From Haloterrigena turkmenica DSM 5511 (GTDB lineage: Archaea > Halobacteriota > Halobacteria > Halobacteriales > Natrialbaceae): 64,000 bases of DNA. Positions 7,409 to 16,020 of this stretch are shown here, piece by piece. How positions within the stretch are numbered: the first letter of the stretch is position 1; each line of letters begins with the position of its first letter. The DNA is taken from contig NC_013743.1 of assembly GCF_000025325.1 (NCBI RefSeq), forward strand, positions 1,488,001 to 1,552,000, given 5' to 3'. The notes under the pieces were generated by a model. The model did not search any database. It had not been told where the DNA came from and saw only the letters and a program-made list of their open reading frames with translations. The translations under genes and the position numbers were made by a program.

Positions 7409-8920
7409 CTACTCTCGGCCGCGGTACGACCCGAGAACGAGTTCCGACGCTCGCTCGGCCCGTTCGAACAGTTGCTCGAGGAACGCGGCCGCCTCGTTGC
7501 CGCCGATCGCGCGTGCGTCGTAGGTCAGCGTCGCGACCACGAGCGGCTCGAGGGTCACGTCGTTACCGTTCGAAACGGCTCGCTGCCCGGTCGGATCGAC
7601 CTCGAGGGTCGCGACGGACGGCGGATTGACGAGTCGCCCGTCCGCCTCGGTCTCGGCGGCGTTCGCGACGGTGAACGTGGCCCGCTCGTCGGAGGTGGCG
7701 GCGTCCGCGTCGTCGCCGTCGACCGCCCGCCGCGCCTCGACGACCTCCGAAAGCGAGCGGTTCCGAGCGTCCGGGACGACCACGGAGACCGGCCCGTCCT
7801 CGCTCCCGGCGACGAGCGCGACATTTTGCCGCTCTCGGACCTGATGGGTCGATTCCGCGTACGTTCCGTTCAGCACTGGGTGGTCGGTGAGCGTCGCCGA
7901 GGCGAGAACGACCAGCAGGTCGGTCATCGTGACCTCGTCTTCGAAGGCCGTCCGCACCGCTTCGGTCGCCTCGAACAGCGCGTTCGCGGCCGCCGGCGCG
8001 GCGACGGCCGTCGTCCGGTGGTACCGATCCGTCAGCGGGTCCCCGGGTTCGATCCGGCGGACGCCGGCGGCGTCGGTCGGTGCCGCCGGTACTTCGACGC
8101 CGGCCGTTGCCTCGCTCCCGGCTTCGGCTCCGGCCGCAGCGGTAGTCTCCACCTCTGGCGCCGATTCGGCCGCCGCCTCCACGTCGTCCTCGGTGACCGA
8201 TCCCATCGGCCCGGTCCCCTCGACCGCCGTCAGATCGACCTCGAGTTCCTCCGCTCGTTTCCTCGCGCGGGGCGAGGCCTTGATCTCTTCGCCCTCCGTC
8301 GATTCGGCCGCGGTCGCCTCCGCCTCCGCATCCGCTTCGGAAGCCGATTCCGCCGCGGCCTCGACGTCCTCTTCGGTGATCGACCCCATCGGGCCCGTCC
8401 CCTCGACCGCTGTCAGATCGACCTCGAGTTCCTCGGCGCGCTTTCGCGCGCGCGGAGACGCCTTGAGGTCCTCGGACGCCCCGTCCGACCCGCCGCTGGA
8501 GGGCTGCGCGGCGGCCGCGTCGCCGCCGTCGGCGCCGTTCGCCTCGGGCGTCGCGTCCGCGTCTCCCGCTGTGGCCGCGTCCGACGCCGCGTCGGCGTCC
8601 GGACCGGCGGCCGCGGCGATCTCGGGAGCTTCTTCCTCGAGTTCGGCCTCGGCGTCGGCCCGCAGGTCCGAGATGTCGGCGTCCGGCGCCGCCAGGATGC
8701 CGATCGGCGTTCCCGGCGGTACCTCCTCGCCCTCCTCGACGTAGACGTGCCGGAGCGCCCCGGACCCGCGGGCGTCGACCTCGCCGATGCTCTTCTCCGA
8801 CTCGACCTCGACGAGGACGTCGCCTTCGTCGACGGTCTCCCCTTCGTCGACGGTCCACTCGAGGACGACCCCGCGTTCCATCTCGAGACCCAGCTTTGGC
8901 ATCTTGATAACGTATCCCAT
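7409..8920 (-). CDS. dihydrolipoamide acyltransferase (E2)-like protein with two binding domains and degenerate active site
   Basis: This 503-residue E2-like protein has an N-terminal lipoyl domain (about 1-78, lipoyl Lys43 in ESEKSIGEV) and an acidic Ala-rich linker. Two peripheral-subunit-binding domains follow (about 152-191 and 213-252), then a second linker and a C-terminal acyltransferase domain (about 290-503). The canonical active-site HRxxDG appears as YDARAIGG (467-474): the catalytic His is Ala469 and the Asp is Gly473. The two binding domains are almost identical in protein but differ at many synonymous bases. I start at 8920 (MGYVIKMPKLG), about 28 bases from a TATA-like TTTTAGTA. 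It probably serves the E1 encoded convergently. Whether it can transfer acyl groups is doubtful. Confidence 0.88.
   Translation of the reverse strand: MGYVIKMPKLGLEMERGVVLEWTVDEGETVDEGDVLVEVESEKSIGEVDARGSGALRHVYVEEGEEVPPGTPIGILAAPDADISDLRADAEAELEEEAPEIAAAAGPDADAASDAATAGDADATPEANGADGGDAAAAQPSSGGSDGASEDLKASPRARKRAEELEVDLTAVEGTGPMGSITEEDVEAAAESASEADAEAEATAAESTEGEEIKASPRARKRAEELEVDLTAVEGTGPMGSVTEDDVEAAAESAPEVETTAAAGAEAGSEATAGVEVPAAPTDAAGVRRIEPGDPLTDRYHRTTAVAAPAAANALFEATEAVRTAFEDEVTMTDLLVVLASATLTDHPVLNGTYAESTHQVRERQNVALVAGSEDGPVSVVVPDARNRSLSEVVEARRAVDGDDADAATSDERATFTVANAAETEADGRLVNPPSVATLEVDPTGQRAVSNGNDVTLEPLVVATLTYDARAIGGNEAAAFLEQLFERAERASELVLGSYRGRE
8165..8467 (-). repeat. tandem duplication encoding two peripheral-subunit-binding domains
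   Basis: Two copies of about 120 bases (8348-8467 and 8165-8284), 63 bases apart, encode domains that both begin KASPRARKRAEELEVDL and continue TAVEGTGPMGS. The protein copies are nearly identical, while third codon positions differ in many places. The duplication is therefore old and kept by selection, not an assembly error. Confidence 0.85.
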
Positions 8921-8997
8921 GACACCGATACGCATCACATCCCGTTACTAAAACGTATCTCCCGTCCCGCGGTTTCGGACGGTGAGGGAGTCGGCCG

Positions 8998-9936
8998 TCA
9001 GCGGACCGCGCCCCCGACCGCCGCTCCGACCTCATCGATCGCCTCTCGTGCACGATCGAGTTCCGGATCGTCGAGCATCGGCAGGAATCCGTGGATCATC
9101 TCGTCGTACTCGAGGTGCCGAGCGGGAACACCGGCGTCCTCAAGTCGATCGACGAACGCACGTCCGTCGTCCCGAACCGGATCGAAGCCGGCCGTCACGA
9201 CGAGCGACGGCGGCATCCCCTCGAGGGTCGCCCGAATCGGTGACGCGTAGGGGTGGCGCCCGTCCAGTTCGCTCCGGAGATACCCCTGCCAGAACCGCTT
9301 CATATCCTCGCGGGTGAGGAAGTAGCCCTGCGCGTTCTCCTCGTAGGAGTCCGTGTCGAACGCGTAGTTCGTCGGCGGATAGAGCAGCGTCTGGTGGTCG
9401 ATCGTCGGCCCGTCCCGATCGCGGGCGAGCAGCGCCACACCCGCGGCGAGCGTGCCGCCGGCGCTCTCCCCGCAGGTGGCGAGCGCGTCCGTCGTGGCGC
9501 CGATCGCCGCCGCGTTATTCGCGACCCATCGCGTCGCGGCGTAACAGTCCTCCAGCGCCGCCGGGAACCGGTGTTCGGGCGCGAGCCGGTAGTCGACGGC
9601 GACCACGACGCAGTCCGTCGCGTCGGTGAGCGCCCGACAGAGCGCGTCGTGGGTCTCGAGATCGCCGAGGATCCAGCCGCCGCCGTGGTAGAACAACAGC
9701 GGCGGAAACGGTCCGTCGCCCGACGGCGCGTAGATCCGGATCGGGATCTCGCCGGCCGGACCGGGCACCGTCCGGTCCGTCACGGAGCCGACTGCGTCGA
9801 CCGGCTCGTCGGGAACGGTGAGTTCGCGGTACGTCTCCCGGGCCGCCTCGAGCGAGAGGCGATAGAGCGGCGGGAGCCCCCGGTCCGACAGGTCGTGGAG
9901 AAACGCTTCGACCTGGGAATCGAGCAATACTGACAT
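8998..9936 (-). CDS. alpha/beta hydrolase, hormone-sensitive-lipase family esterase
   Basis: This 312-residue carboxylesterase has the oxyanion motif HGGGW, the nucleophile Ser in GESAGG, an Asp in GFDPVRDDG and the final His in MIHGF. This is the complete triad of the HSL (group IV) family. It is probably cytoplasmic, as no signal peptide is seen. I start at the ATG at 9936 (MSVLLDSQ); in-frame codons upstream would run through the palindrome and TATA box. CTTATAC at 9964-9970 (minus strand) fits a nearly leaderless transcript. The operator-like palindrome between that box and the start suggests repression by an unknown regulator. The natural ester is unknown. Confidence 0.88.
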   Translation of the reverse strand: MSVLLDSQVEAFLHDLSDRGLPPLYRLSLEAARETYRELTVPDEPVDAVGSVTDRTVPGPAGEIPIRIYAPSGDGPFPPLLFYHGGGWILGDLETHDALCRALTDATDCVVVAVDYRLAPEHRFPAALEDCYAATRWVANNAAAIGATTDALATCGESAGGTLAAGVALLARDRDGPTIDHQTLLYPPTNYAFDTDSYEENAQGYFLTREDMKRFWQGYLRSELDGRHPYASPIRATLEGMPPSLVVTAGFDPVRDDGRAFVDRLEDAGVPARHLEYDEMIHGFLPMLDDPELDRAREAIDEVGAAVGGAVR

Positions 9937-9941
9937 GGTAT

Positions 9942-9970
9942 GGCACACCATCCATGTGTGCCCGTATAAG
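9942..9970 (-). promoter_or_regulatory. TATA box and operator-like inverted repeat of the esterase gene
   Basis: GGCACAC, a seven-base spacer and GTGTGCC (9942-9962) form a perfect 7+7 inverted repeat. It lies five bases before the esterase ATG and directly downstream of the minus-strand TATA CTTATAC (9964-9970). A repressor bound here would cover the likely transcription start. Confidence 0.55.
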
Positions 9971-10268
9971 TCCACCTCCGGTCCGACTGAGTCCTACGGA
10001 GGCAAGATGGTGTACGGACGAACCGTTTTCCAGTATTTTGGACAACATTCATCGAGGTTATCAGATATGAAACGCTGGGAACGGAATCTGTAATCATTAA
10101 TCACGGGCAATTTTTCGTGAACCTTCCGGACGAATTGGGTAACGTAGGCGAGATAAAATGGATGGTTGTTCATTCTTCACGATAGATCTATGGCAATGTA
10201 TAGCAAAGGCTTTAGGTCACGTAGAGCAAAATCCTGGTACGGTCGGCCCACCGGCCACTGATTTCACT
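9971..10268. other. intergenic region between esterase and porA
   Basis: About 300 bases without a credible gene and more AT-rich than the surroundings. It holds an imperfectly spaced CCTCCG/CGGAGG pair near the esterase promoter and a TCACG/CGTGA pair flanking a T-run. AT-rich candidates for the porA promoter include GGCTTTAGG near 10209 and GCAAAATCC near 10225. None is decisive. Confidence 0.4.
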
Positions 10269-12170
10269 ATGAGCGACGAACTTATCTGGCGAATCGCGGG
10301 CGGTTCCGGCGACGGAATCGACTCGACGAGCCAGAACTTTGCCAAGGCGCTAATGCGCTCGGGGCTCGACGTATTCACCCATCGTCACTATCCGTCGCGA
10401 ATTCGCGGCGGCCACACCTACGTCGAGATCCGGGCCGCAGATCGGGAGGTACAGTCACGGGGAGACGGGTACAACTTCCTGCTGTCACTGGGCGACTCGT
10501 TCGCTCGGAACCCGCAGGAGGAGGCCTACTACGGCAACGAGGAGATCAAGCCCCTCTCGGAGAACCTGGACGAACTCCGCGAAGGCGGAATCATCGTCTA
10601 CGACGAGGGTCTGATCAGCGAGGAGGACGTCGAGGCCGTCAACCTCCACGAGCGCGCGGAGGAGAACGACTGGCACGTCTTCCCGGTGGATCTCCGAGGG
10701 CTCGCCAAGGAGCACGGCCGCGAGGTCATGCGCAACACCGCCGGCGTGGGTGTGACGGCGGCGCTGCTCGACATGGAACTCGAGCACATCGAGGACCTGA
10801 TGTCCGATGCTATGGGCGGAGACATCCTCGAGGCGAACCTCGAGATCCTCCACGAGGCCTACGAGATGACTCGGGAGGAACACGACTTCGAACACGACCT
10901 TCGCGTGCCCGAGGGCTCTCACGAGACCGAGCAGGCGCTGCTGTCGGGCTCGAACGCGATCGCCTACGGCGCGATCGACGCGGGCTGTCGGTTCATCGCC
11001 GGCTACCCGATGACGCCGTGGACGGACGTGTTCACCATCCTCAGCCAGAACTTCCCCGATATGGGCGGAGTCTCTGAACAGGTCGAGGACGAGATCGCCG
11101 CGGCCGCGCTCGCGGTCGGTGCGAGCCACGCCGGCGTCAAGGCCATGTCCGGGTCGTCCGGGGGTGGCTTCGCGCTGATGAGCGAACCGCTCGGCCTCGC
11201 GGAGATGACCGAGACGCCGCTGGTCCTCGTCGAGTCGATGCGTGCCGGTCCCTCGACCGGGATGCCGACCAAGCCCGAACAGGCCGACTTGGAGCACGTC
11301 CTCTACACGAGCCAGGGTGACTCCCAGCGCGTCGTCTTCGCGCCCGGGAACATCGAAGAGGCCTACGAGCAGACGCGACTGGCCTTCGAGATCGCCTGGG
11401 ACTACCAGATCCCGGCGATCGTCATCTACGACCAGAAGCTCTCCGGTGAGAACACCAACGTCGACGTCGAGTTCTTCGACCGCGATCCGCAGCCGGATCT
11501 CGGCTCGACGCTGACCGAGGAGGAACTCCGGGAGGCCGCACACGACAACTCCGGGAAGTTCAAGCGATTCAACCACGAGGACGCCGAAAACGGCGTCTCA
11601 CCGCGCTCGATCCCCGGCCAGAAGGGCGGACGCTACCTCGCGACCGGGAACGAGCACAGTCCCGTCGGGCACATCGAGGAGGACCCCGACAACCGCGTCG
11701 CCCAGATGGAGCGTCGCCTCGAGAAACTCGAGTCGATCCGCGCGGAGCTCGACGAGGAACGGGACTCGACCCAGACCTACTACGGTCCGGAAGACGCCGA
11801 CTACGGCATCATCACCTGGGGCTCCACCCAGGGTGCCGTCGCGGAGGCCATCGAGCGCCTGAATGCGCAAGGTCACTCGGTAAAAGGAATCAGCGTCTCC
11901 GACATGATGCCCTTCGCCGAGAAGGAAGTGACGGAGTTCCTCGAGAGCGTCGACGAGGCGATGGTCGTCGAGATGAACGCCACCGCGCAGTTCCGCGGTC
12001 TGATCCAAAAGGAACTGGGCCGCTTCGGCGACAAGATGACCAGCCTGCTGAAGTTCAACGGCAACCCCTTCGAACCCGCCGAGATCGTCGAGGGCTACGA
12101 GGTCAACCTCGCCGACGAGGACCGTCAGCCAACCGCACAGGTACGAATCGAACCCGCTGCAGGTGACTAA
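10269..12170 (+). CDS. porA: 2-oxoacid (pyruvate):ferredoxin oxidoreductase alpha subunit, fused gamma-alpha
   Basis: This 633-residue subunit of the halophilic two-subunit oxidoreductase converts pyruvate or another 2-oxoacid plus CoA to acyl-CoA and CO2, reducing ferredoxin. The N-terminal gamma domain (about 1-190) starts with GGSGDGIDS and contains PSRIRGGHTYVEIR. The alpha part begins near residue 200 with the pyrimidine-binding motif seen here as GYPMTPWTD. I start at ATG 10269 because homology begins at MSDELIWRIAGG; the longer frame is unrelated. The size fits the Por pair better than the shorter Kor paralogues as I recall them, but substrate specificity is inferred. porB follows three bases later. 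Confidence 0.85.
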   Translation: MSDELIWRIAGGSGDGIDSTSQNFAKALMRSGLDVFTHRHYPSRIRGGHTYVEIRAADREVQSRGDGYNFLLSLGDSFARNPQEEAYYGNEEIKPLSENLDELREGGIIVYDEGLISEEDVEAVNLHERAEENDWHVFPVDLRGLAKEHGREVMRNTAGVGVTAALLDMELEHIEDLMSDAMGGDILEANLEILHEAYEMTREEHDFEHDLRVPEGSHETEQALLSGSNAIAYGAIDAGCRFIAGYPMTPWTDVFTILSQNFPDMGGVSEQVEDEIAAAALAVGASHAGVKAMSGSSGGGFALMSEPLGLAEMTETPLVLVESMRAGPSTGMPTKPEQADLEHVLYTSQGDSQRVVFAPGNIEEAYEQTRLAFEIAWDYQIPAIVIYDQKLSGENTNVDVEFFDRDPQPDLGSTLTEEELREAAHDNSGKFKRFNHEDAENGVSPRSIPGQKGGRYLATGNEHSPVGHIEEDPDNRVAQMERRLEKLESIRAELDEERDSTQTYYGPEDADYGIITWGSTQGAVAEAIERLNAQGHSVKGISVSDMMPFAEKEVTEFLESVDEAMVVEMNATAQFRGLIQKELGRFGDKMTSLLKFNGNPFEPAEIVEGYEVNLADEDRQPTAQVRIEPAAGD

Positions 12171-12173
12171 CCA

Positions 12174-13109
12174 ATGAGTGCATTCAACGCGATCGGTGAG
12201 GAACGCGAGATCGACCGGGACGAGTACACCCCCGGTGTCGAACCGCAGCCGACCTGGTGTCCGGGCTGTGGCGACTTCGGCGTCCTGAAGTCGCTGAAAC
12301 AGGCGCTTCCCGAAGTCGGGAAGACCCCCGAAGAGGTGCTGACCGTCACCGGGATCGGCTGTTCGGGCAAGCTGAACAGCTACCTGGACACGTACGGTTT
12401 CCACACGATTCACGGCCGCTCGCTGCCCGTCGCACGGGCCGCGAAGCTCGCCAACCCCGAACTCGAGGTCATCGCCGCGGGCGGTGACGGCGACGGGTAC
12501 GGGATCGGTGGCAACCACTTCATCCACACGGCCCGCGAGAACCACGACATCACGTACATCGTGTTCAACAACGAGATCTTCGGGCTGACGAAGGGCCAGA
12601 CCTCGCCCACGAGCCCGAAGGGTCACAAGTCCAAGACCCAGCCCTCGGGCAGCGCGAAGACGCCGCTGCGGCCCCTGTCGCTGTCGCTGACCGCCGGCGC
12701 GAGCTACGTCGCCCGCACCGCCGCGGTCAACCCGAACCAGGCCAAGGAGATCATCGCGGAGGCCATCGAACACGACGGCTTCGCCCACGTCGACTTCCTG
12801 ACCCAGTGTCCGACCTGGAACAAGGACGCCCGCCAGTACGTCCCCTACATCGACGTCCAGGAGTCCGACGACTACGACTTCGACATCCACGACCGCGCGG
12901 AGGCCGCCGAGATGATGCGCGAGACCGAGGACGTCCTCAACGAGGGCACCGTCCTGACGGGACGGTACTACGTCGAGGACGACCGTCCCTCCTACTCTCA
13001 GGAGAAACACGCCGTCGGCGAGATGCCCGACCAGCCGCTGGCCGAGCGCTACTTCGATGACGACGCCGAGTGGGAGCGCAGTTACGACCTGCTCGAGCGC
13101 CACACGTAA
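12174..13109 (+). CDS. porB: 2-oxoacid (pyruvate):ferredoxin oxidoreductase beta subunit
   Basis: This 311-residue catalytic subunit binds ThDP through GGDGDGYGIGGNH and NNEIFGLTKGQTSPTS. It also holds the four cysteines expected to bind one [4Fe-4S] cluster (WCPGCGDFG, GIGCSGK, TQCPTW). It lies three bases downstream of porA in one operon. No separate ferredoxin-like delta subunit is present, as expected for the haloarchaeal enzyme. Pyruvate is the most likely substrate, with 2-oxoglutarate the alternative. The Lrp-type gene nearby may regulate it; from memory, lrpA1 neighbours porAB in Halobacterium salinarum. Confidence 0.87.
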   Translation: MSAFNAIGEEREIDRDEYTPGVEPQPTWCPGCGDFGVLKSLKQALPEVGKTPEEVLTVTGIGCSGKLNSYLDTYGFHTIHGRSLPVARAAKLANPELEVIAAGGDGDGYGIGGNHFIHTARENHDITYIVFNNEIFGLTKGQTSPTSPKGHKSKTQPSGSAKTPLRPLSLSLTAGASYVARTAAVNPNQAKEIIAEAIEHDGFAHVDFLTQCPTWNKDARQYVPYIDVQESDDYDFDIHDRAEAAEMMRETEDVLNEGTVLTGRYYVEDDRPSYSQEKHAVGEMPDQPLAERYFDDDAEWERSYDLLERHT

Positions 13110-13190
13110 CGACGTTCCCGCGGTCAGGGGCGCCGTTCGTACCAATTTCGCCGTTTTTTCGCGGTTCGCTTCGACCGTCGCGAGCGTCCG

Positions 13191-14354
13191 CTATTCGCAG
13201 TCGTCGTCGATCGACTCGGCGACCGACAGCGCCGTCTCGCGCTCGACCGACGCGGTCGTGAAGACGAAGTACGTCCGCTCGCCGCAGGGCCACTCGACGG
13301 TCGTCCCGAGATCGCTCTCGGCGACGGTCCCGGACGCGCCGTCGACGGTGACCGCCTCGCCGGCGACGTCGAACGGCCGGGGGCCGTTGCAGGCGCCGAC
13401 CCGGATCGACTCGCCGACGCTCTCGTCGCCGGCGTACCTGACCGAGACCTCCCGCAGGTCGTCCGCGTACGGGTAGTCTGCGACGGCGGCCGTCGCGCGA
13501 GCGAAGCGCTCCGGTAGGCGAGTCGGTTCCGCCATCGTAACTCCTGCGTCGGCCTCCGCGTCCGCGAGCGTGTCGTACCGGTCGAGGTAGGGGAAGACGT
13601 GTTCCTCGACGAGGGCGTCGTCAGGTGGGTCGAGCGCGAACAGATCGTCCGCGACCGGTTCGTTCAGCGAGAGCGACGTGTAGATCGCGTCGTAATCGAC
13701 GGCGTCAGTTTCGACGACCTGTTTGACCGGGAACAGCGTCTCCCGGTCGAACCAGACGTCGATCCGCTCGACGGTCTCCTGCAGTTCGGTCGTCTCTCGC
13801 TCTTCCGTCTCGAGCGGGATCACGAACTCCGTGTTGCCGACGAGGACGCCGATCGAGCGCTCGACGGTCTCGTCCGGCGGCGGGTCGAACCGGACCAGGT
13901 AGACGTCTCGACCGTCGAGCGTCGTCTCCTCGCGCACCTGCGACTCGAGTTGGTCGAAGTACGTCGTCGTCTCGCCGTAGATGTACTCGATGTGGCTCTC
14001 GCCGCTCATCTCGGAGTCCAGCACCGCGATGCGGTTTCGCTCAAGGTCGTGAAACCAGGCCCGTTCCCCGTCGTCGACGTTCCGAAAGGTGGCGTCGTCG
14101 CTGGTCCCTTCGACGTACGTTTCGCCGCTGGCGCGCGCCGTGATCTCGTCCACGATGACGCTCGTCGTCCCGTCGCGGTCGAACGTCGTCTCGACGGTCC
14201 CGACCATCGTTTCCGGTCGGTCGAGGTCGCTCAGTTCGCGTTCGATCTCCGCGGCCGTCGTCGCGTCGGCGCCGCTCGGGCGGAGACAGCCCGCCGTCGC
14301 GGCCGGTAACACACCGGCACCGAGCGCGACGACCCCCCGACGTGTCAGTCGCAT
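13191..14354 (-). CDS. lipoprotein, outer-membrane-carrier-like (LolA/DUF-type) fold suspected
   Basis: This 387-residue protein starts MRLTRRGVVALGAG and has a lipobox TAGC at Cys23, so it is probably Tat-exported and lipid-anchored. The body is acidic and beta-rich. Segments such as TYFDQLESQV, DVYLVRFDPPP and WFDRETLFPVKQVVETD resemble the incomplete beta-barrel of LolA/LppX-type haloarchaeal proteins. A C-terminal part contains a conserved-looking pair of Cys (GACNGPRP, EWPCGERTYF). The function is unknown. It converges on porB, about 80 bases away. Confidence 0.75.
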   Translation of the reverse strand: MRLTRRGVVALGAGVLPAATAGCLRPSGADATTAAEIERELSDLDRPETMVGTVETTFDRDGTTSVIVDEITARASGETYVEGTSDDATFRNVDDGERAWFHDLERNRIAVLDSEMSGESHIEYIYGETTTYFDQLESQVREETTLDGRDVYLVRFDPPPDETVERSIGVLVGNTEFVIPLETEERETTELQETVERIDVWFDRETLFPVKQVVETDAVDYDAIYTSLSLNEPVADDLFALDPPDDALVEEHVFPYLDRYDTLADAEADAGVTMAEPTRLPERFARATAAVADYPYADDLREVSVRYAGDESVGESIRVGACNGPRPFDVAGEAVTVDGASGTVAESDLGTTVEWPCGERTYFVFTTASVERETALSVAESIDDDCE

Positions 14355-14435
14355 ACGTCTCCTCTGTCACTGATCTGTTAAATCAATTGTTGTTCGACCG
14401 ATACGCCGGCGACGGGGCGCGGCTCGAGCGGCGGC

Positions 14436-14756
14436 TCAGTCTCGACTTCGCGCCCCGAACCCGCGGGCGAACAGTTTCGTCAGGTAGCTCAGCGCGAGCA
14501 ACGCGACGATGAGCGCGCTGAGCGCGACGGGTTCGAACCCGTAGAGCAGTTCTCGGATCGCGTAGGCCACGACGAGCGTTCCCATGAGCAGGGCCGTGCC
14601 GCCGGCCCACCGGGAGACGTACGCCGGTTCGACCGACTCGTCGTAGTCGGCGTGGAGGTCGGCCCGACCGCGGACGGCGATGAGGTAGCCGAGAAACAGG
14701 ATCGCGACGCCACAGCACAGCCAGACGACCCCGCTGACGTGATTGGGCTCGACCAT
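14436..14756 (-). CDS. small membrane protein, DUF3784-like
   Basis: With the ATG at 14756 this is a 106-residue protein with three hydrophobic helices (VSGVVWLCCGVAILFLGYLI, GTALLMGTLVVAYAIREL and ALSALIVALLALSYLTKL). It carries a DYDESVEP loop reminiscent of DUF3784. The start is uncertain. The frame is open to 14888, and an upstream GTG at 14816 would add a further hydrophobic segment. A TATA-like CTTATTC about 37 bases upstream favours 14756. It diverges from the Lrp gene. Confidence 0.6.
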   Translation of the reverse strand: MVEPNHVSGVVWLCCGVAILFLGYLIAVRGRADLHADYDESVEPAYVSRWAGGTALLMGTLVVAYAIRELLYGFEPVALSALIVALLALSYLTKLFARGFGARSRD

Positions 14757-14899
14757 GTCGGATAGCGACACTGCGACCACCGCGAGAATAAGTCCGGCGA
14801 TCCAACGGTCGAACACCCCACGGCGGTGATGTTTTCCCCCACGTATCGGTCGTTTTCGGATACAAAAGATATTTTTCCGCCGGAGCAAAAGAGAGTATC

Positions 14900-15328
14900 A
14901 TGAGTACACAGGCTACGGAAGATCGCATCCTCGAGGTGTTAGAGGAGGATGCACAGGCGTCCTACGCCGAGATCGCCGAGCGGGCGAACGTCTCGAAACC
15001 GACCGTTCGCAAGTACATCAACCAGCTCGAGGAGGACGGCGTCATCGTCGGCTACTCGGCCGACATCGACCCGAAAAAGCTCTCGAGTAAGACGATCGCG
15101 ATGGTGGGGATCGACGTCTCGAGCGAGCGCTACGTCGAGGCGACGAAGGCGCTGAAGGAGTTAGACGAGGTCGAGGCGCTGTACAGTTCCAGCGGCGACC
15201 ACATGCTGATGGCCGAGGTCCGTGCGGCCGACGGCGACGCCTTGGGTGAGATCATCTCCGACCAGCTACTCGAGATCGACGGCGTCACTGCGGCACATCC
15301 CTCTTTCCTCCAGGAACGACTGAAGTAG
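14900..15328 (+). CDS. lrpA1: Lrp/AsnC family transcriptional regulator
   Basis: This 142-residue regulator has an N-terminal winged helix-turn-helix (YAEIAERANVSKPTVRKYINQLEEDGVI). A RAM effector-binding domain follows (about 65-142, with YSSSGDHMLMAEVRA). Lrp proteins act as octamers or dimers that sense amino acids. A TATA-like AAAAGATA about 30 bases before the ATG indicates a nearly leaderless transcript. The gene lies close to porAB, separated by two minus-strand genes. From memory the H. salinarum lrpA1 gene is also near porAB, which is why I suggest that symbol, with modest confidence. Confidence 0.85.
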   Translation: MSTQATEDRILEVLEEDAQASYAEIAERANVSKPTVRKYINQLEEDGVIVGYSADIDPKKLSSKTIAMVGIDVSSERYVEATKALKELDEVEALYSSSGDHMLMAEVRAADGDALGEIISDQLLEIDGVTAAHPSFLQERLK

Positions 15329-15459
15329 TCCGTCCGGCGTCCGCCTCCGACGCTCGAGCGGGCGGTGTGGGGGAGGGTGCGTTCGATACTCGCCGTGGCC
15401 GTTCGGTCGGTCGTCGTTTGGCCGTCCCGTTTTCCCGTTGCTCGGCGTAGTCGGGAGCG

Positions 15460-15957
15460 ATGGCGACCTACGAACGCCGGACGACGATCGAGGCGCCGCT
15501 CGCCGACGTCTGGGCCTTTCACTCCCGCGTCGAGGGCCTCGAGGCGGTGACGCCCGATTGGATGAACCTGCGCGTCGAGGCGATCCTCGGTCCCGACGGC
15601 GAACCCGATCCGGACGTACTCGAGGCCGGAACCGAACTCGCGCTGTCGATACGTCCGTTCGGCGTCGGGCCGCGCCAGCACTGGACGTCGCTGATCACGG
15701 ACCGCGAGCGCGGCGACGGCAGCGCCTCCTTTCGCGACGAGATGGTCCGCGGTCCGTTCGACCGCTGGGAACACACCCACTCGTTTTTCGCCGACGGCGA
15801 GCGGACGGTGCTCCGGGACCGCGTCGCGTACGAACTCCCGGGCAGCGGCGTCGCCGGCCTCGGCCGTCTCACTGACGTCGCCGCGCCGTTCTCGAGGGTC
15901 GGCTTCGAAGCGATGTTCCGCACGCGCCATCGGTTGACGAAGGAGCGTCTCGAGTGA
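15460..15957 (+). CDS. SRPBCC (START-like) family protein
   Basis: This 165-residue protein has the helix-grip layout of polyketide cyclase/dehydrase-like proteins. The N-terminal strand and helix are ATYERRTTIEAPLADVWAFHSRVEGLEAVTPDWM, and the later strands include WEHTHSFFADGERTVLRDRVAYELP. Such proteins bind hydrophobic ligands in a central cavity; no catalytic residue is evident. It is a stand-alone gene ahead of the NosL-like gene, possibly co-transcribed with it (64 bases apart). Confidence 0.8.
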   Translation: MATYERRTTIEAPLADVWAFHSRVEGLEAVTPDWMNLRVEAILGPDGEPDPDVLEAGTELALSIRPFGVGPRQHWTSLITDRERGDGSASFRDEMVRGPFDRWEHTHSFFADGERTVLRDRVAYELPGSGVAGLGRLTDVAAPFSRVGFEAMFRTRHRLTKERLE

Positions 15958-16020
15958 GCGGTCGTCGTGATTCGGGAATCGGACCACGCTCGTTTTGCCC
16001 GTGGCGGTGGTAGCCGGTGT

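Noticed and set aside
8165..8467. Assembly artefact as the cause of the repeated E2 domain
   Set aside because: The copies differ at many synonymous bases and in the linkers, so they are genuine separate sequences.
14520..14545. GGGTTCGAACCC, resembling a tRNA T-arm
   Set aside because: It lies inside the small membrane protein gene, and no acceptor or anticodon stems can be drawn around it.
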